Shown: positions 36,761-46,367, numbered from the stretch's first letter. The stretch is 64,000 nucleotides of DNA from Pseudomaricurvus alcaniphilus (GCF_011440395.1 NZ_JAAOIX010000001.1:1348402-1412401), one strand, 5' to 3'. Notes: generated by a model from the sequence alone, not told the origin. Numbers and translations: made by a program.

Positions 36761-37180
36761 GGTGGTGCCCTGCCAGGCCGGCGGCAGGCTCTCCGCGCTT
36801 TTCGCGCGCCCGGCTCTTGATAACTGCTGAAAAGAAGTTTCGCGCAAGTATCCGGTTAGTAAAAAACTTGGTTTGGCGCGGCGGCCCGGTGGGTGTGCCC
36901 TGCCAGACTGGTCGCTTGCTCTCTGTGCTTTTCCTGCTCCCGGCGTCTTGTGAACTTCTTAATTGTCGTTTCTCTGTGTTCCGCTTGGATTTTTGTTTGT
37001 AGCAAAACATGGTTTAGCGCGGCGGCCCGGTGGGTGTGCCCTGCCAGACCGGCCGCAGGCTCTCCGCACTTTTCGCGCTCCCGGAAACTCGCTGGCGCTC
37101 AAACATCCGTCCGCGAAAACCCGAAAAGCGCGGAGAGCCTAAACGCGACCTGATTGGTCTGGCAGGGCACACCCACCGAG
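36761..37180. repeat. Cluster of ~55-bp repeat cores, three direct and one inverted
   Basis: Cores containing GTGCCCTGCCAG, GGCTCTC and CTTTTC...CCCGG lie at about 36761-36814, 36888-36945 and 37029-37084 in direct order. An inverted copy is at about 37122-37180. Copies 2 and 3 also share an upstream GCGCGGCGGCCC block, giving a ~130-140 bp period. A more decayed inverted remnant is near 37270-37315. No gene is seen in 36692-37593. Confidence 0.7.
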
Positions 37181-37359
37181 CCTTGACCAGGCATCGAGCG
37201 AGATTTTGAAAAAGAATGATGGAGTCCTCGCGAGAAAAAAACTCCGGGATTCTCTGTGATTTCTTGTAGGCCTGCCGTGGCGTACCGATCAAGCCTTGAG
37301 CAGACCTCGATTCTTTAAGCTGGAACTAAAATTACACTGCTGTTAGATAGCACAATGTA

Positions 37360-37556
37360 GTCAGCGGTGGGGGGAGCCCGTTGCGGATCAATCAGGCCAT
37401 GCTTATCCCCCCGACCACATTTGGGGTAGTCGGCAAGGACTGTCTGAATCCCAATTTTTTGCGCGTCTTTTTGCGCAAAAAATGGTTGAGTTCCGCAGCC
37501 GCCAAATGTGGTCGGGGGGATATGGCCGATCCGCAATGGGCCCCCCCACCGCTGAC
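37360..37556. mobile_element. 197-bp nested inverted-repeat element
   Basis: Ends at 37360-37389 and 37528-37556 are imperfect inverted repeats of about 29 bp (GTCAGCGGTGG... and ...CCACCGCTGAC). Inside, 37415-37434 and 37502-37521 are a perfect 20-bp inverted repeat. At the centre a TTTTTTGCGC/GCGCAAAAAA palindrome lies at about 37456-37482. The whole would fold as one long hairpin. No transposase is present and no target duplication is evident. It lies 38 bp past the uxaB stop and may double as a terminator. Confidence 0.7.
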
Positions 37557-37593
37557 GGCGACCAGGTCCAAATCTCCCCAAATGACACTTGTC

Positions 37594-39117
37594 CTATGTT
37601 CGTCCAGGGACACAAAGGCGGGTAACTTTATCACTCACTGCAACTGCCCCGGCCAGCAACTGTCTTAAGTGCTTGCGCAGGCCCAGCTTGCGGATCGATT
37701 GCATGGTATCCGCGACTGCGGCCAACAGCTGCGCGTCATCGGCCAGGTTCGCGCCCCACAGTTCGGTGGCGGATAAGGCGGCGCGGGCGACAGCCTGTAT
37801 ATCTGGCGCTTGCTGCCAGGCTTGCTGCAGCAGCTCCAGGCCGCGGGGGTCGTCTTGCAGGGAGAATAACTGCGCTTCGTATTGACCGCGGTAAAGCAAC
37901 AACAGGGAGGCGAGCGACGTGACCAGTGCCTGGGGCATGCGGTCGCTGCTGGCGCGCAGATCCAGCAGTACGGGCAGCAAGCGCGCGCGCCATTTGCTCA
38001 GGCTGTTGAGGCCGATGCTGGTCCACTCGTGGTGCAGGAACGGGTTGCGGAAGCGTTCGAGGATGGCGTCGGCGTAGGCAATAACGTCGTCCGCGGGGAG
38101 GTTAATGGTGGGGCAGATCTCCTCGAACACCAGGTGCTGCATATAGGCACTGAGATCCTCGTCCCGGGTACCCTGGTAGACCGTCTCCACACCCAGCAAG
38201 CGCGCCGGGGAGACGCAACCGGTGTGGGCACCGTTGAGGATGCGCACCTTGCGTTGCCGGAACAGATTGAGGTTGTCTGTAAGTACAATATTGAGACCGG
38301 CGCTGGTGGGAAACAAGGACTGCAATGTCGCCTGTTGCTCGCTACTGGCCTCGATTACCCACTGGTAGTAGCGCTCGGTTTCGATCAACTCGCTGTCGCG
38401 GTAACCCAGTTGCTGCTGGATTTCATCACTGCGTTGGGCCGAGGGTTTGCCGGTGACGATGCGGTCTACCAGGGTGTTGTAGAAATGGCAGCTCTGCTGC
38501 AGCCACTCGTTGAAACCCGGCTCCAATTGCCACAGCTCTGCGTAGCGCAATACCATGCCGCGTAACACTGCCGCGTTATTGTCGATCAATTCACAGCAGA
38601 AAACACTCAGCCCTTTGCTGCTGTCAGCGTTGAAATGGGTGTAGCGACGGTGCAGCAGCAGGGTCAGCTTGGCCGGAAAGCTGTCCGGTGGAGAATCGCT
38701 GTAGCGATCATTCGGCGCAAACTGAATGCCCGCTTCGGTGGTGTTGGAGATGACCCATTGCAGCTCGGGTAATTCTGCCAGCCGCATAAATTCGGCAAAA
38801 TCCTGGTACGGGCTCAGGGCGCGGTTTTGGCTGCTGACCAACTCGAAGTCGTCGACCAGCTGGTCCTTGTCCAGGCCGCGAATATTAAGCGTGAAGAGTC
38901 CATCCTGCTGGTTGATCTCGTCAATCTGGGCTTCGTTGCCGCGGCGCAGTTTGACCGCGACGATACCGGCGTCGAGGTCCGTAGTATCGTTCAGGCGCTG
39001 GACGATCCAGTCGATAAAGCCCTTGAGAAAATTGCCGGTACCAAACTGGACAATCTTTTCCGGTCGCAGCGGCGCTGCGACCAATGCCCGCGTCAGCGGT
39101 GCCAATTCGTTGCTCAC
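37594..39117 (-). CDS. uxaB: Tagaturonate reductase UxaB
   Basis: An NADH-dependent reductase converting D-tagaturonate to D-altronate, second step of the galacturonate isomerase route. The 507 residues are close to the E. coli length (483). It is a mannitol-dehydrogenase-superfamily protein: the nucleotide-binding QFGTGNFLKGFIDWIVQ near the N-terminus, VISNTTEAGI, TVERITDP-like catalytic-domain features and VRILNGAHTG with the conserved Lys/Asn/His region. Translation starts at GTG 39117 behind GAGGTAAGGG. It is the last gene of the receptor-GH105-kduI-kduD-uxaB run, 20 bp after kduD. Confidence 0.94.
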   Translation of the reverse strand: MSNELAPLTRALVAAPLRPEKIVQFGTGNFLKGFIDWIVQRLNDTTDLDAGIVAVKLRRGNEAQIDEINQQDGLFTLNIRGLDKDQLVDDFELVSSQNRALSPYQDFAEFMRLAELPELQWVISNTTEAGIQFAPNDRYSDSPPDSFPAKLTLLLHRRYTHFNADSSKGLSVFCCELIDNNAAVLRGMVLRYAELWQLEPGFNEWLQQSCHFYNTLVDRIVTGKPSAQRSDEIQQQLGYRDSELIETERYYQWVIEASSEQQATLQSLFPTSAGLNIVLTDNLNLFRQRKVRILNGAHTGCVSPARLLGVETVYQGTRDEDLSAYMQHLVFEEICPTINLPADDVIAYADAILERFRNPFLHHEWTSIGLNSLSKWRARLLPVLLDLRASSDRMPQALVTSLASLLLLYRGQYEAQLFSLQDDPRGLELLQQAWQQAPDIQAVARAALSATELWGANLADDAQLLAAVADTMQSIRKLGLRKHLRQLLAGAVAVSDKVTRLCVPGRT

Positions 39118-39137
39118 AATCCCTTACCTCGCGCCAC

Positions 39138-39935
39138 TCAGGCTTCGTTCGACGGCTTGCCGATGGTGGCGAGAATACCGCCGTCGACGTAAATGATCTG
39201 GCCGCTGACAAAGTCACTGGCCGGCGCCGCCAGATAAATGGCCGCACCTTGCAAGTCAGAGGGATCCCCCCATTTGCCAGCGGGAGTGCGGCTGACGATA
39301 AAGTCATTGAAGGGGTGGCCGTCAACGCGAATGGGTTTGGTTTGCTCGGTGGCAAAATACCCGGGGCCAATACCGTTGACCTGGATATTGTGCCGCGCCC
39401 ATTCAGTGGCCATGTTGCGGGTCAGCATTTTCAAGCCACCCTTGGCAGCGGCGTAGGCGCTGACACTGTCGCGGCCCAGTTCACTCATCATGGAACAGAT
39501 GTTGATGATTTTGCCCTGGCGGCGAGCCACCATGCGTTTGGCCACCGGCTTGGTCATCACGAACACACCGGTCAGGTCGGTGTCGATGACATCCATCCAG
39601 TCGCTCAATTCCATTTCCAGGATCGGAATGCGCTTGATGATACCGGCGTTATTGACCAGCACATCGATGGGGCCGACTTCGCTTTCAATGCCGGCAATGG
39701 CCTGTTCAACTTCATCTTCATTGCAGACATTGAAGCGATAGCCATGGGCACTGTAACCCTTGTCGCGCAGGTAACTCACCGCGGTATCGATTTTTTCCCG
39801 GGATGAATGGCCGTTTATGACCAGGGTCGCGCCGGCACTGGCCAGCCCTTCGGCCATGGCCAGGCCCAGGCCGTGGGTGGCACCGGTCACCAGGGCCACC
39901 TTGCCGGTCAGGTCAAACAGGGGGTGCATCGTCAT
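39138..39935 (-). CDS. kduD: 2-dehydro-3-deoxy-D-gluconate 5-dehydrogenase KduD
   Basis: A short-chain dehydrogenase reducing 2,5-diketo-3-deoxygluconate to KDG, the step after KduI. The 265 residues start MTMHPLFDLTGKVALVTGATHGLGLAMAEGL, with the TGxxxGxG cofactor loop. NNAGIIKR, the catalytic Ser of ICSMMSELG and YAAAKGG (YxxxK) follow, then PASDFVSGQIIYVDGG near the end. The ATG at 39935 overlaps the kduI stop as ATGA, so the two are translationally coupled; a longer frame to 40001 is rejected. Confidence 0.95.
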   Translation of the reverse strand: MTMHPLFDLTGKVALVTGATHGLGLAMAEGLASAGATLVINGHSSREKIDTAVSYLRDKGYSAHGYRFNVCNEDEVEQAIAGIESEVGPIDVLVNNAGIIKRIPILEMELSDWMDVIDTDLTGVFVMTKPVAKRMVARRQGKIINICSMMSELGRDSVSAYAAAKGGLKMLTRNMATEWARHNIQVNGIGPGYFATEQTKPIRVDGHPFNDFIVSRTPAGKWGDPSDLQGAAIYLAAPASDFVSGQIIYVDGGILATIGKPSNEA

Positions 39936-40774
39936 TTCAGTTCGCTCGCTTGAAATTTGTCCATATCGTCGTAGTCCAGGTTTTCCCCGGCCATACCCCA
40001 AATAAAAATGTAGCTGGCGGTACCGGCACCGCAGTGCATGGACCAGGGTGGCGACACTACCGCCTGCTCATTCTTGACCCAGATATGGCGGGTTTCCTGC
40101 TGCGGTCCCATAAAGTGGCACACGGCCTGGTCTTGCGGCAGGTTGAAATAGAAATAGGCTTCCATGCGGCGGTCGTGCACGTGCGCCGGCATGGTATTCC
40201 AGACGCTGCCCTCCAGCAGTTCGGTCATGCCCATCTGCAACTGGCAGGTCTCTACCACCGAGTTGACCATCAGCTTGCGAATCACCCGCTTGTTGCTGGT
40301 CTCGGTCGAACCCAACTCCACCACATCGGCATCGGCCTGGCCGATTTTCTTGTGCGGAAACGACTTGTGCGCGGGTGCAGAGTTGAGATAGTACTGGGCC
40401 GGCTGCGCGCTATCGGCACTGTGAAAAATCACCTCCCGGGCACCGGCACCCACATACAGGGCCTCCTTGCAGGCCAGCTCAAACACTTCACCGTCGACGC
40501 TGACGGTGCCGGCGCCGCCAACATTGATCACCCCCAGTTCGCGCCGCGCCAAAAAGTAATCGGCCTTGACCGCGTCGATGGTGTCCAGTTGCAAGGGGCC
40601 ACTCACCGGCCTGGCTCCCCCCACCACGAAACGCTCGTAATGGGTGTAGGTGAGATTCACCTGGTCATCGGCAAACAGGTTGTCCACCAGAAAGTGCTGG
40701 CGCAATTGCGCCGTGTCCATGCCCCGGTAGTGATCTTCGTGCACCGCGTAGCGGGTGGTATAGTTCGTGCTCAT
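39932..40774 (-). CDS. kduI: 5-keto-4-deoxyuronate isomerase KduI
   Basis: Isomerises 5-keto-4-deoxyuronate, made from unsaturated galacturonate, to 2,5-diketo-3-deoxygluconate. The 280 residues match the family length of 278. Characteristic stretches are RYAVHEDHYRGMDTAQLRQHFLV, ERFVVGGARPV, RRELGVINVGGAG, MPAHVHDRRMEAYFYFNLP and VVSPPWSMHCGAGTASYIFIWGMAGEN, containing the metal-binding His and Glu residues. The ribosome binding site is AGGAG six bases before ATG. It is 37 bp behind the GH105 gene and overlaps kduD. Confidence 0.96.
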   Translation of the reverse strand: MSTNYTTRYAVHEDHYRGMDTAQLRQHFLVDNLFADDQVNLTYTHYERFVVGGARPVSGPLQLDTIDAVKADYFLARRELGVINVGGAGTVSVDGEVFELACKEALYVGAGAREVIFHSADSAQPAQYYLNSAPAHKSFPHKKIGQADADVVELGSTETSNKRVIRKLMVNSVVETCQLQMGMTELLEGSVWNTMPAHVHDRRMEAYFYFNLPQDQAVCHFMGPQQETRHIWVKNEQAVVSPPWSMHCGAGTASYIFIWGMAGENLDYDDMDKFQASELK

Positions 40775-40811
40775 GTCATTCTCCTGGAAATTTTGTCGGT
40801 ACGGCGAGCCA

Positions 40812-43289
40812 TCAGGGATTCAACACCTGCTGCGCCAGTGGTCCCAGCATCAGGAACGGGCCCAATCCCTTGGGGTCGTTATCGATCACTGGCTCACTCA
40901 TATAGTAAGCGTAACTGCCATCGCGCCCAAACCCCAAGCCACCCACCTGGCAAGCCTGGGTCAGGTGCACGCTGCCATTGGCGTCGGCCAGCACAAACTG
41001 CTCGATCAGGGCGTCGTAGGCGCGGAGAGCGGCGCCGCGATAGCTGTCGGGCAGTGCACCGACCTGTACCCCTTTCACCAGCATATAGGTGAACATGGCG
41101 CTGGCGGATGACTCGGGGTAATTGCCGGTTTTGCCGGGCATATCCACGATCTGGTGCCAGACGCCGTTGTCGTCCTGGAACTTCAACAGGCTATCGGCAA
41201 GGTCCTGGGCCATGGCCGCCAATTCCGCTCGCATCCCGGCTCGCTCGGCGGGAATAATGGCATAGGTGTCGACAATGGCCATGGCCAGCCAGCCCATGCC
41301 CCGGGCCCAAAAGTAATGGGACAAACCGGTGTCAGAGTCAGCCCAACCCTGCTGTCGCTTTTCATCCCAGGCGTGCCAGTACAATCCGGTCGCCGGATCG
41401 CGCAGGTGTTCCCGGGTAACGCGAAATTCCTCCATCACCTCGTCGAGGCTGGCGCCGTTTTCAAACAGCACCGAGTACTCCGCCAGAAATGGCATGCCCA
41501 TATAGACGCCGTCCAGCCACAGTTGGTAGGGGTAGCGCTGCTTGTGCCAGAAGGCGCCGGCGTCGAGGCGCGGGTGATGGTGCAACTGCTCGCGCAAATG
41601 ACCGGCGGCAATGCGATACTTTTCGGCGCCGGTATCACGATACAGTTGCAGCAACATCTTGCCGGAGTTGATGCTGTCGATGTTGTATTGGGATTGATCG
41701 TAACCGCGCAGCTCGCCGGTATCGGTCACATAGCTGTCGACAATACTCTGTGCCCACTGGGTCAGGCGGGCTTCACCGGTAGCCTGGCCCACCTGGTAGA
41801 CACCCTGGGTCAGCAGGCCCATGGTGTATTCCCAATTGGCTTCGCGCTCGCGCATGGTGTCGTACTGCCCGTGCGCCAACTCCATACCGTGGCGCTCGAT
41901 TTCCGACACGGCCGCCAGTTTCGACCACTGCAAGGCATTGGCTGCACCACCCAGTTCCTGCTTCAGGCTGTCGCTGGCGCGATTGCCAAGCGCCAGCCGC
42001 GGTGGGTAGGTGAGGCGTTCGACCTCCGCTGCCAGGGTGGCGTTCACCGCTGCCGGTGACAGGTCGGCACCGGGTTCACCGGCCCACTGGGCGCCAAAGT
42101 AATACTCCAGTTCGCCGCCCCGGACTTTCAACAGCGCCACCTGGTTGTGCTCATCTTCGGTCAATTCCACCAGGGTCTCGCGCTTGAACAACACGAACAT
42201 CAGCAGGGGCTGGCCGTCCAGTGCTTGCGGCCCGAGGGTAGCCAGGTAGGACCAGGCTTCACCGGTAATATCGAGGCTGCCCTTGAGCACTTCGGTGTCG
42301 GCGTGTTTGACCAGGCCCACCGCCAATTGCTCCAGGCCGGGGTCGGTTTTCAGGTTGACCCTGGCCAGCCGACTGCCAGCCACCATGGCCAACTGGGCCC
42401 GTACATCAACCGTTTTACCGGCCACGGTCCAGTCGTCGTAATTGATGGCAAAGGCCGAGTAGAGGCTGCCGTCTTCCACTATCCGCGCGCTCCAACCCTT
42501 GACCTCCGAGACGCGAGTCAGGGCGCCATTTTCCCAATAGCCAAAGCCACCGATGCCGACGGATTTACCCACCTTGAGAATGTCCATGCCCCAGTCGGCG
42601 GGCTCGTGGTAACTCTGGTAGCCATCCAAACCCACTTGCGCAAGCTGCAGTCCGGCTTGCTGCTTGCCAAAAATATCGAAGCCATTGCGCCAGTCGAGAT
42701 AGACTCGATAGCCAATCACATCCGACTCGATGCCGGGACCTTCGTAACGCAGGAATTGGGAGTGATCCGTATACTGCGGTGGCAGGGTGACGGCTTCCAC
42801 ATCCTGGAATACCCCGCCCTCGTACTTGCTGCCCTGCCAATTGCCACCGGCCTTAACGCCGATCTCGGCGTGGCTGCGTTGCACTTGGGGCGCCATATCG
42901 GCCGCCGACTTGTCGCGCAGGGCCAGTTGCAGTTTTTCACCGGCCTGCAGATCCAGCATGACCAGCGCCTGGTCCCGCTGGCCATCGGCATCGCTGTCAA
43001 TAAACTGATGGGCAACGACCTGGTCGCCGCGATAAAAACCCAACTGCGCCGTATCGGCGTCAGCCCGCAAGCCCAATTGCGCCATATCCAGGTAGATGGC
43101 CTGGTCGCGGCGCAGGTGATCAACCGGGTTGGCGATATCGACCGTCGCCCGGATCGGGGCCGTATTGCCGAGCTGCGCTGCCGGTTGCCCGCTCTTGGAT
43201 GCGTCGGCCTGCTGCTCGCCGCACGCGGCCACCAGCACACTCATGGCGGCGAGCAACAGCATCGAATTCCTGTTGGTAGTTTTCTTCAT
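40812..43289 (-). CDS. DUF4861-GH105 fusion lipoprotein
   Basis: An 825-residue exported protein. MKKTTNRNSMLLLAAMSVLVAACGEQQ is a lipoprotein signal with lipobox VAAC. Residues ~40-430 match DUF4861 (EIGVKAGGNWQGSKYEGG, YTDHSQFLRYEGPGIESDVIGYRVYLDWRNG, DWGMDILKVGKSVGIGG). Residues ~465-825 are GH105, with the two catalytic Asp regions in YNIDSINSGKM and LWLDGVYMGMPF. The GH105 part would free unsaturated galacturonate from pectin oligosaccharides in the periplasm, feeding KduI. DUF4861 may bind or cleave an adjoining part of the substrate; its activity is not settled by sequence. ATG 43289 is preferred to 43316. It is second in the five-gene run. Confidence 0.9.
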   Translation of the reverse strand: MKKTTNRNSMLLLAAMSVLVAACGEQQADASKSGQPAAQLGNTAPIRATVDIANPVDHLRRDQAIYLDMAQLGLRADADTAQLGFYRGDQVVAHQFIDSDADGQRDQALVMLDLQAGEKLQLALRDKSAADMAPQVQRSHAEIGVKAGGNWQGSKYEGGVFQDVEAVTLPPQYTDHSQFLRYEGPGIESDVIGYRVYLDWRNGFDIFGKQQAGLQLAQVGLDGYQSYHEPADWGMDILKVGKSVGIGGFGYWENGALTRVSEVKGWSARIVEDGSLYSAFAINYDDWTVAGKTVDVRAQLAMVAGSRLARVNLKTDPGLEQLAVGLVKHADTEVLKGSLDITGEAWSYLATLGPQALDGQPLLMFVLFKRETLVELTEDEHNQVALLKVRGGELEYYFGAQWAGEPGADLSPAAVNATLAAEVERLTYPPRLALGNRASDSLKQELGGAANALQWSKLAAVSEIERHGMELAHGQYDTMREREANWEYTMGLLTQGVYQVGQATGEARLTQWAQSIVDSYVTDTGELRGYDQSQYNIDSINSGKMLLQLYRDTGAEKYRIAAGHLREQLHHHPRLDAGAFWHKQRYPYQLWLDGVYMGMPFLAEYSVLFENGASLDEVMEEFRVTREHLRDPATGLYWHAWDEKRQQGWADSDTGLSHYFWARGMGWLAMAIVDTYAIIPAERAGMRAELAAMAQDLADSLLKFQDDNGVWHQIVDMPGKTGNYPESSASAMFTYMLVKGVQVGALPDSYRGAALRAYDALIEQFVLADANGSVHLTQACQVGGLGFGRDGSYAYYMSEPVIDNDPKGLGPFLMLGPLAQQVLNP

Positions 43290-43349
43290 TGGCTTAGAGT
43301 CCCGACTGTTGAGCATTAGGTTTGGGGCAGATCAAAAGAGGAATCCACC

Positions 43350-43394
43350 CCTTGCCTTCACGCCGTCTCCTTGTGGGAGGGGGTGAAGGCAAGG
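43350..43394 (-). terminator. Hairpin between receptor copy 3 and the DUF4861-GH105 gene
   Basis: CCTTGCCTTCAC (43350-43361) pairs perfectly with GTGAAGGCAAGG (43383-43394). It is 14 bases past the receptor stop on the minus strand and has no T-run. It could cut or stabilise the message so that the receptor is made in excess over the downstream enzymes. Confidence 0.6.
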
Positions 43395-43408
43395 CCGTGG
43401 AAACGGTC

Positions 43409-46162
43409 TTAGTACTTGTAGGACATTCCCACCAGCCACTGGGTACCGGTGTTCTCCTCGTTGATCAGGCGCCCCACCGACGGTGACATGTAGGCCCGTG
43501 CCGGTTCGTCGGTCAGGTTGAGGCCTTCCAGGGTCACACGGAAGTTGTCGTTGATCTGGTAGCTGGCGGAGAAATCCAGGTTGCCGGTTTCATCGCGATA
43601 GCGAATCCGGTCGGGATTCGAATCGTTGTCCGTGGTGTACTCATCGCGATAGCTGTACGCCAGGCGAGTACTGAACTTGTCGTCTTCATAAAACACGGTG
43701 AAGTTGTAGGACAGATCCGATTGTCCCTCCAGCGCCAGACCGGTGGCATCCACTTTTGAATCCACCAGGGTGACGTTGCCAATCACACCCAGGTTTTGCA
43801 GCCAGCCTTCTGGCAGGAAAGTCATATTCTGCTGGTATTGCAGCTCCCAGCCATCCAGCTTACCGCCGCCGCCATTTATCTTGCGGGTAACTTCGAAGTC
43901 GGCATTGATCAGGTCATTGATTTGCGAACCGAGCAGCGAGTCCGGCAGGCCGGTATTTTGCCAGTTGATCACTGTGGTTTCGCTGGACGGGAAGGATTCA
44001 ATATCCTTGATGAAATACGCCAGCGACAGCAGTGCACCATCGTCGAAATACCATTCTACCGAAAGGTCCGTGGTGGTGGCGCGGAACGGCTCCAGGAAGG
44101 GGTTGCCGTAGCTGACTGCGGGCACCCCAAAAATAGTTACGCTGCCACCGGGGTTGAGATCGGTAAGGTTAGGTCGGGACATAACTTCGGCCCAGCTGGC
44201 CCGCACCACAACGTCTTCGCTGAGGTTCAGCGCCAGGTTCAGTGACGGCAGGGTATCGCTGTACTCGTGATCCACGGTGACCGTCTGGCCACTGTTAATA
44301 CCGGTAGCGGACAAACGGGTCTCTACCTCGCGCACCCCCACATTACCGCGCAACTGGTAGCCGGCCACGTCGGTATCAAAATCCAGCTGCACATAGTAGC
44401 CGGTGGCTTCTTCTACGACGTTGCGAGTATCGCCAGCGCGAATGCTTGCCGGCCAGCAATCGGAATTGGCAAAGTTGGCGAACAGGGATTCATCGGCGAT
44501 AAAAAATGACTGCTTGCCGAAATTCTTGACCGAGCCCATATCGCTGGTAACTGCGGCAGTAATACCACAGGCGACGTTATCCACTGCGCCATCGCGACCA
44601 TCGGCACTGCTGAAGGAACGGTCGGCACGAGTACCCTTGATATCGTAGCTGTACTCTCGCTCGGAAATGCCGGCCTTTAACACCAGGTTATCGCTCAGGT
44701 CGTACTCCAGGTCCAGCTTGAGCGAGTCAGATTCCGAGCTGGCATCATAAATGCGATCACGAAACTCGGACACTTCCCAGTTGGCCGGGTTGGCCGTATC
44801 GAAACCGTAGCTAATGTCCGGGCTGGTCATATTGCGAAAATCGTAGGTCACCGCCGAAGAGTTGTCGGCGTAGTTGATTTTCTTGCCGCTGTCAGTGGGG
44901 CTGAAGTGTTCATAGATCAGCGTGGTCTCGCGGTTGTCCAGTACCGACTCTGAGGTACCGTACATGGCGGTAACGCGCATTTTATCGCCAAAATCCTGCT
45001 CTAATTTAATCGCGTACTGGGTAAATTCCGATTCCCATTCGGCCACAAACGCCTCGGAGCGCACATCGACGCCGTCCATAGTGGCGGCGATCAGGGTATT
45101 GTTGCTGTCAATGGTGTAATCCGCCACGTCGGTCTGCTGCACACCGGTGGAGCCGGTGCGGGCCAGGGAAATGGCCTGCATAAACGGCTCGTCACGACGC
45201 GACTCAACCTTGGCCTGCAGGGCGTCTACGGTGATCAGGGTTGAGTCAGTGGGGCGAAACTGGAAAGCCGCGGTGACGCCGGTGCGCTCCTCATCATGGA
45301 GCTTGTCGGCGTAGCGGGGAAAGCGCGGGTGCCAGGCATTGTTCACGGCATCCACTTCACTGCTGTCGGCACAAGCGCTGCAACTGGCGAAGGTATCATC
45401 GAACTCCCAGCGCCCGCTATCGGCACCGATATTGCTCACATAGCGCTGGGAACTGGCAACCGACAGAAGCGCGCCAAAAGTTTGCTCTTCGTTGGAGAAG
45501 CTGAACAGGCCGGAGCCGCGCGGCTTGGTTTTTTCCGACTGCTCGTTGTAAGCGCCCTGCAGGTTCAGGGCAATGGCCACCGGCTCGTAATCAAAAGGGC
45601 GGCCAGTGTGCAAATTGACGGTGGCACCAAGGGAGCCCTCTTCCAGCTCCGCCGACTGGGATTTGTGCAGGTCAATGCGGTTGAACAGCTCCGACGCAAA
45701 CACGTTGAAGTCAAAGGCGCGACTGGTGCGCACACCGTTGGAGCCGGCCGACAGGGACTGGCCCATGGCGTTGTTGATCATAACCCGGGTATAGGTGGCA
45801 TCAAGACCGCGCACGGTAATTTCCCGGCCCTCACCCGCCTCGCGGGAAATGGCAACACCGGGAATTCGCTGCAGGGATTCCGCCAGGTTGGTATCGGGAA
45901 AGTCGGCGATATCTTCGGCCATGATGGAGTCCACAGCGCCGATGGCGTGGCGCTTGGCATCCAGCGCCGCCTCCAGGCTGCCGCGGAAACCGGCGGTTAC
46001 TACGATCTCTTCCAGCGGGCCCTGTTGTTGGGACTCCTGGGCAAAAGCGGGGGCAAAGGCGCCCGCTGCCATCAAATTAGCCGCGATAATACTCTTCGCC
46101 AGCAGCTTTTTGGTCAATCGGCCTTTCGCTTGCAGGTTTGGGTAGGTAATTGTGTTTGTCAT
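43409..46162 (-). CDS. TonB-dependent receptor, pectin-regulon copy 3
   Basis: A 917-residue outer-membrane importer. The signal region is TKKLLAKSIIAANLMAAGAFAPAFAQES, and the TonB box is EEIVVTAGFRGS. The plug reads MAEDIADFPDTNLAESLQRIPGVAISREAGEGREITVRGLDATYTRVMINN, again TIGR01782-type but more distant from copies 1 and 2. The barrel ends WLVGMSYKY. GGGAG precedes the ATG. Two pectin operators lie 190-240 bp upstream. First gene of the run leading to uxaB, so its cargo is very likely a pectin fragment handled by the GH105 protein next to it. Confidence 0.94.
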   Translation of the reverse strand: MTNTITYPNLQAKGRLTKKLLAKSIIAANLMAAGAFAPAFAQESQQQGPLEEIVVTAGFRGSLEAALDAKRHAIGAVDSIMAEDIADFPDTNLAESLQRIPGVAISREAGEGREITVRGLDATYTRVMINNAMGQSLSAGSNGVRTSRAFDFNVFASELFNRIDLHKSQSAELEEGSLGATVNLHTGRPFDYEPVAIALNLQGAYNEQSEKTKPRGSGLFSFSNEEQTFGALLSVASSQRYVSNIGADSGRWEFDDTFASCSACADSSEVDAVNNAWHPRFPRYADKLHDEERTGVTAAFQFRPTDSTLITVDALQAKVESRRDEPFMQAISLARTGSTGVQQTDVADYTIDSNNTLIAATMDGVDVRSEAFVAEWESEFTQYAIKLEQDFGDKMRVTAMYGTSESVLDNRETTLIYEHFSPTDSGKKINYADNSSAVTYDFRNMTSPDISYGFDTANPANWEVSEFRDRIYDASSESDSLKLDLEYDLSDNLVLKAGISEREYSYDIKGTRADRSFSSADGRDGAVDNVACGITAAVTSDMGSVKNFGKQSFFIADESLFANFANSDCWPASIRAGDTRNVVEEATGYYVQLDFDTDVAGYQLRGNVGVREVETRLSATGINSGQTVTVDHEYSDTLPSLNLALNLSEDVVVRASWAEVMSRPNLTDLNPGGSVTIFGVPAVSYGNPFLEPFRATTTDLSVEWYFDDGALLSLAYFIKDIESFPSSETTVINWQNTGLPDSLLGSQINDLINADFEVTRKINGGGGKLDGWELQYQQNMTFLPEGWLQNLGVIGNVTLVDSKVDATGLALEGQSDLSYNFTVFYEDDKFSTRLAYSYRDEYTTDNDSNPDRIRYRDETGNLDFSASYQINDNFRVTLEGLNLTDEPARAYMSPSVGRLINEENTGTQWLVGMSYKY

Positions 46163-46353
46163 TTGCAGGCTCCCGGAAGCGTCCAGCCCTAGTTGCTGTT
46201 GCTCCGCTTTATGATGTTATTGAATCAAGCGTTTATCTTGTTTATCCGTAGGTTTTGTAGCGGCAGCTCTGGCGGACTCTCCGCCTTTACAACAACTGAA
46301 TCAGGATCCACTCCAGGAAACTTTAACAGCTTCAGCCGCTTTATCAGCCGCTG

Positions 46354-46367
46354 TGCCACCGGTAGCA
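46354..46367. promoter_or_regulatory. Pectin operator variant TGCCACCGGTAGCA (proximal of a pair)
   Basis: One mismatch from the perfect word. It lies 31 bp (start to start) from the perfect copy at 46385, in the 256-bp gap before receptor copy 3. Confidence 0.7.

Noticed and set aside
36462-37010. A 182-codon minus-strand frame and other frames over the repeat cluster
   Set aside because: Sequence follows the repeat cores and overlaps the second CE12 gene antisense; no motif.
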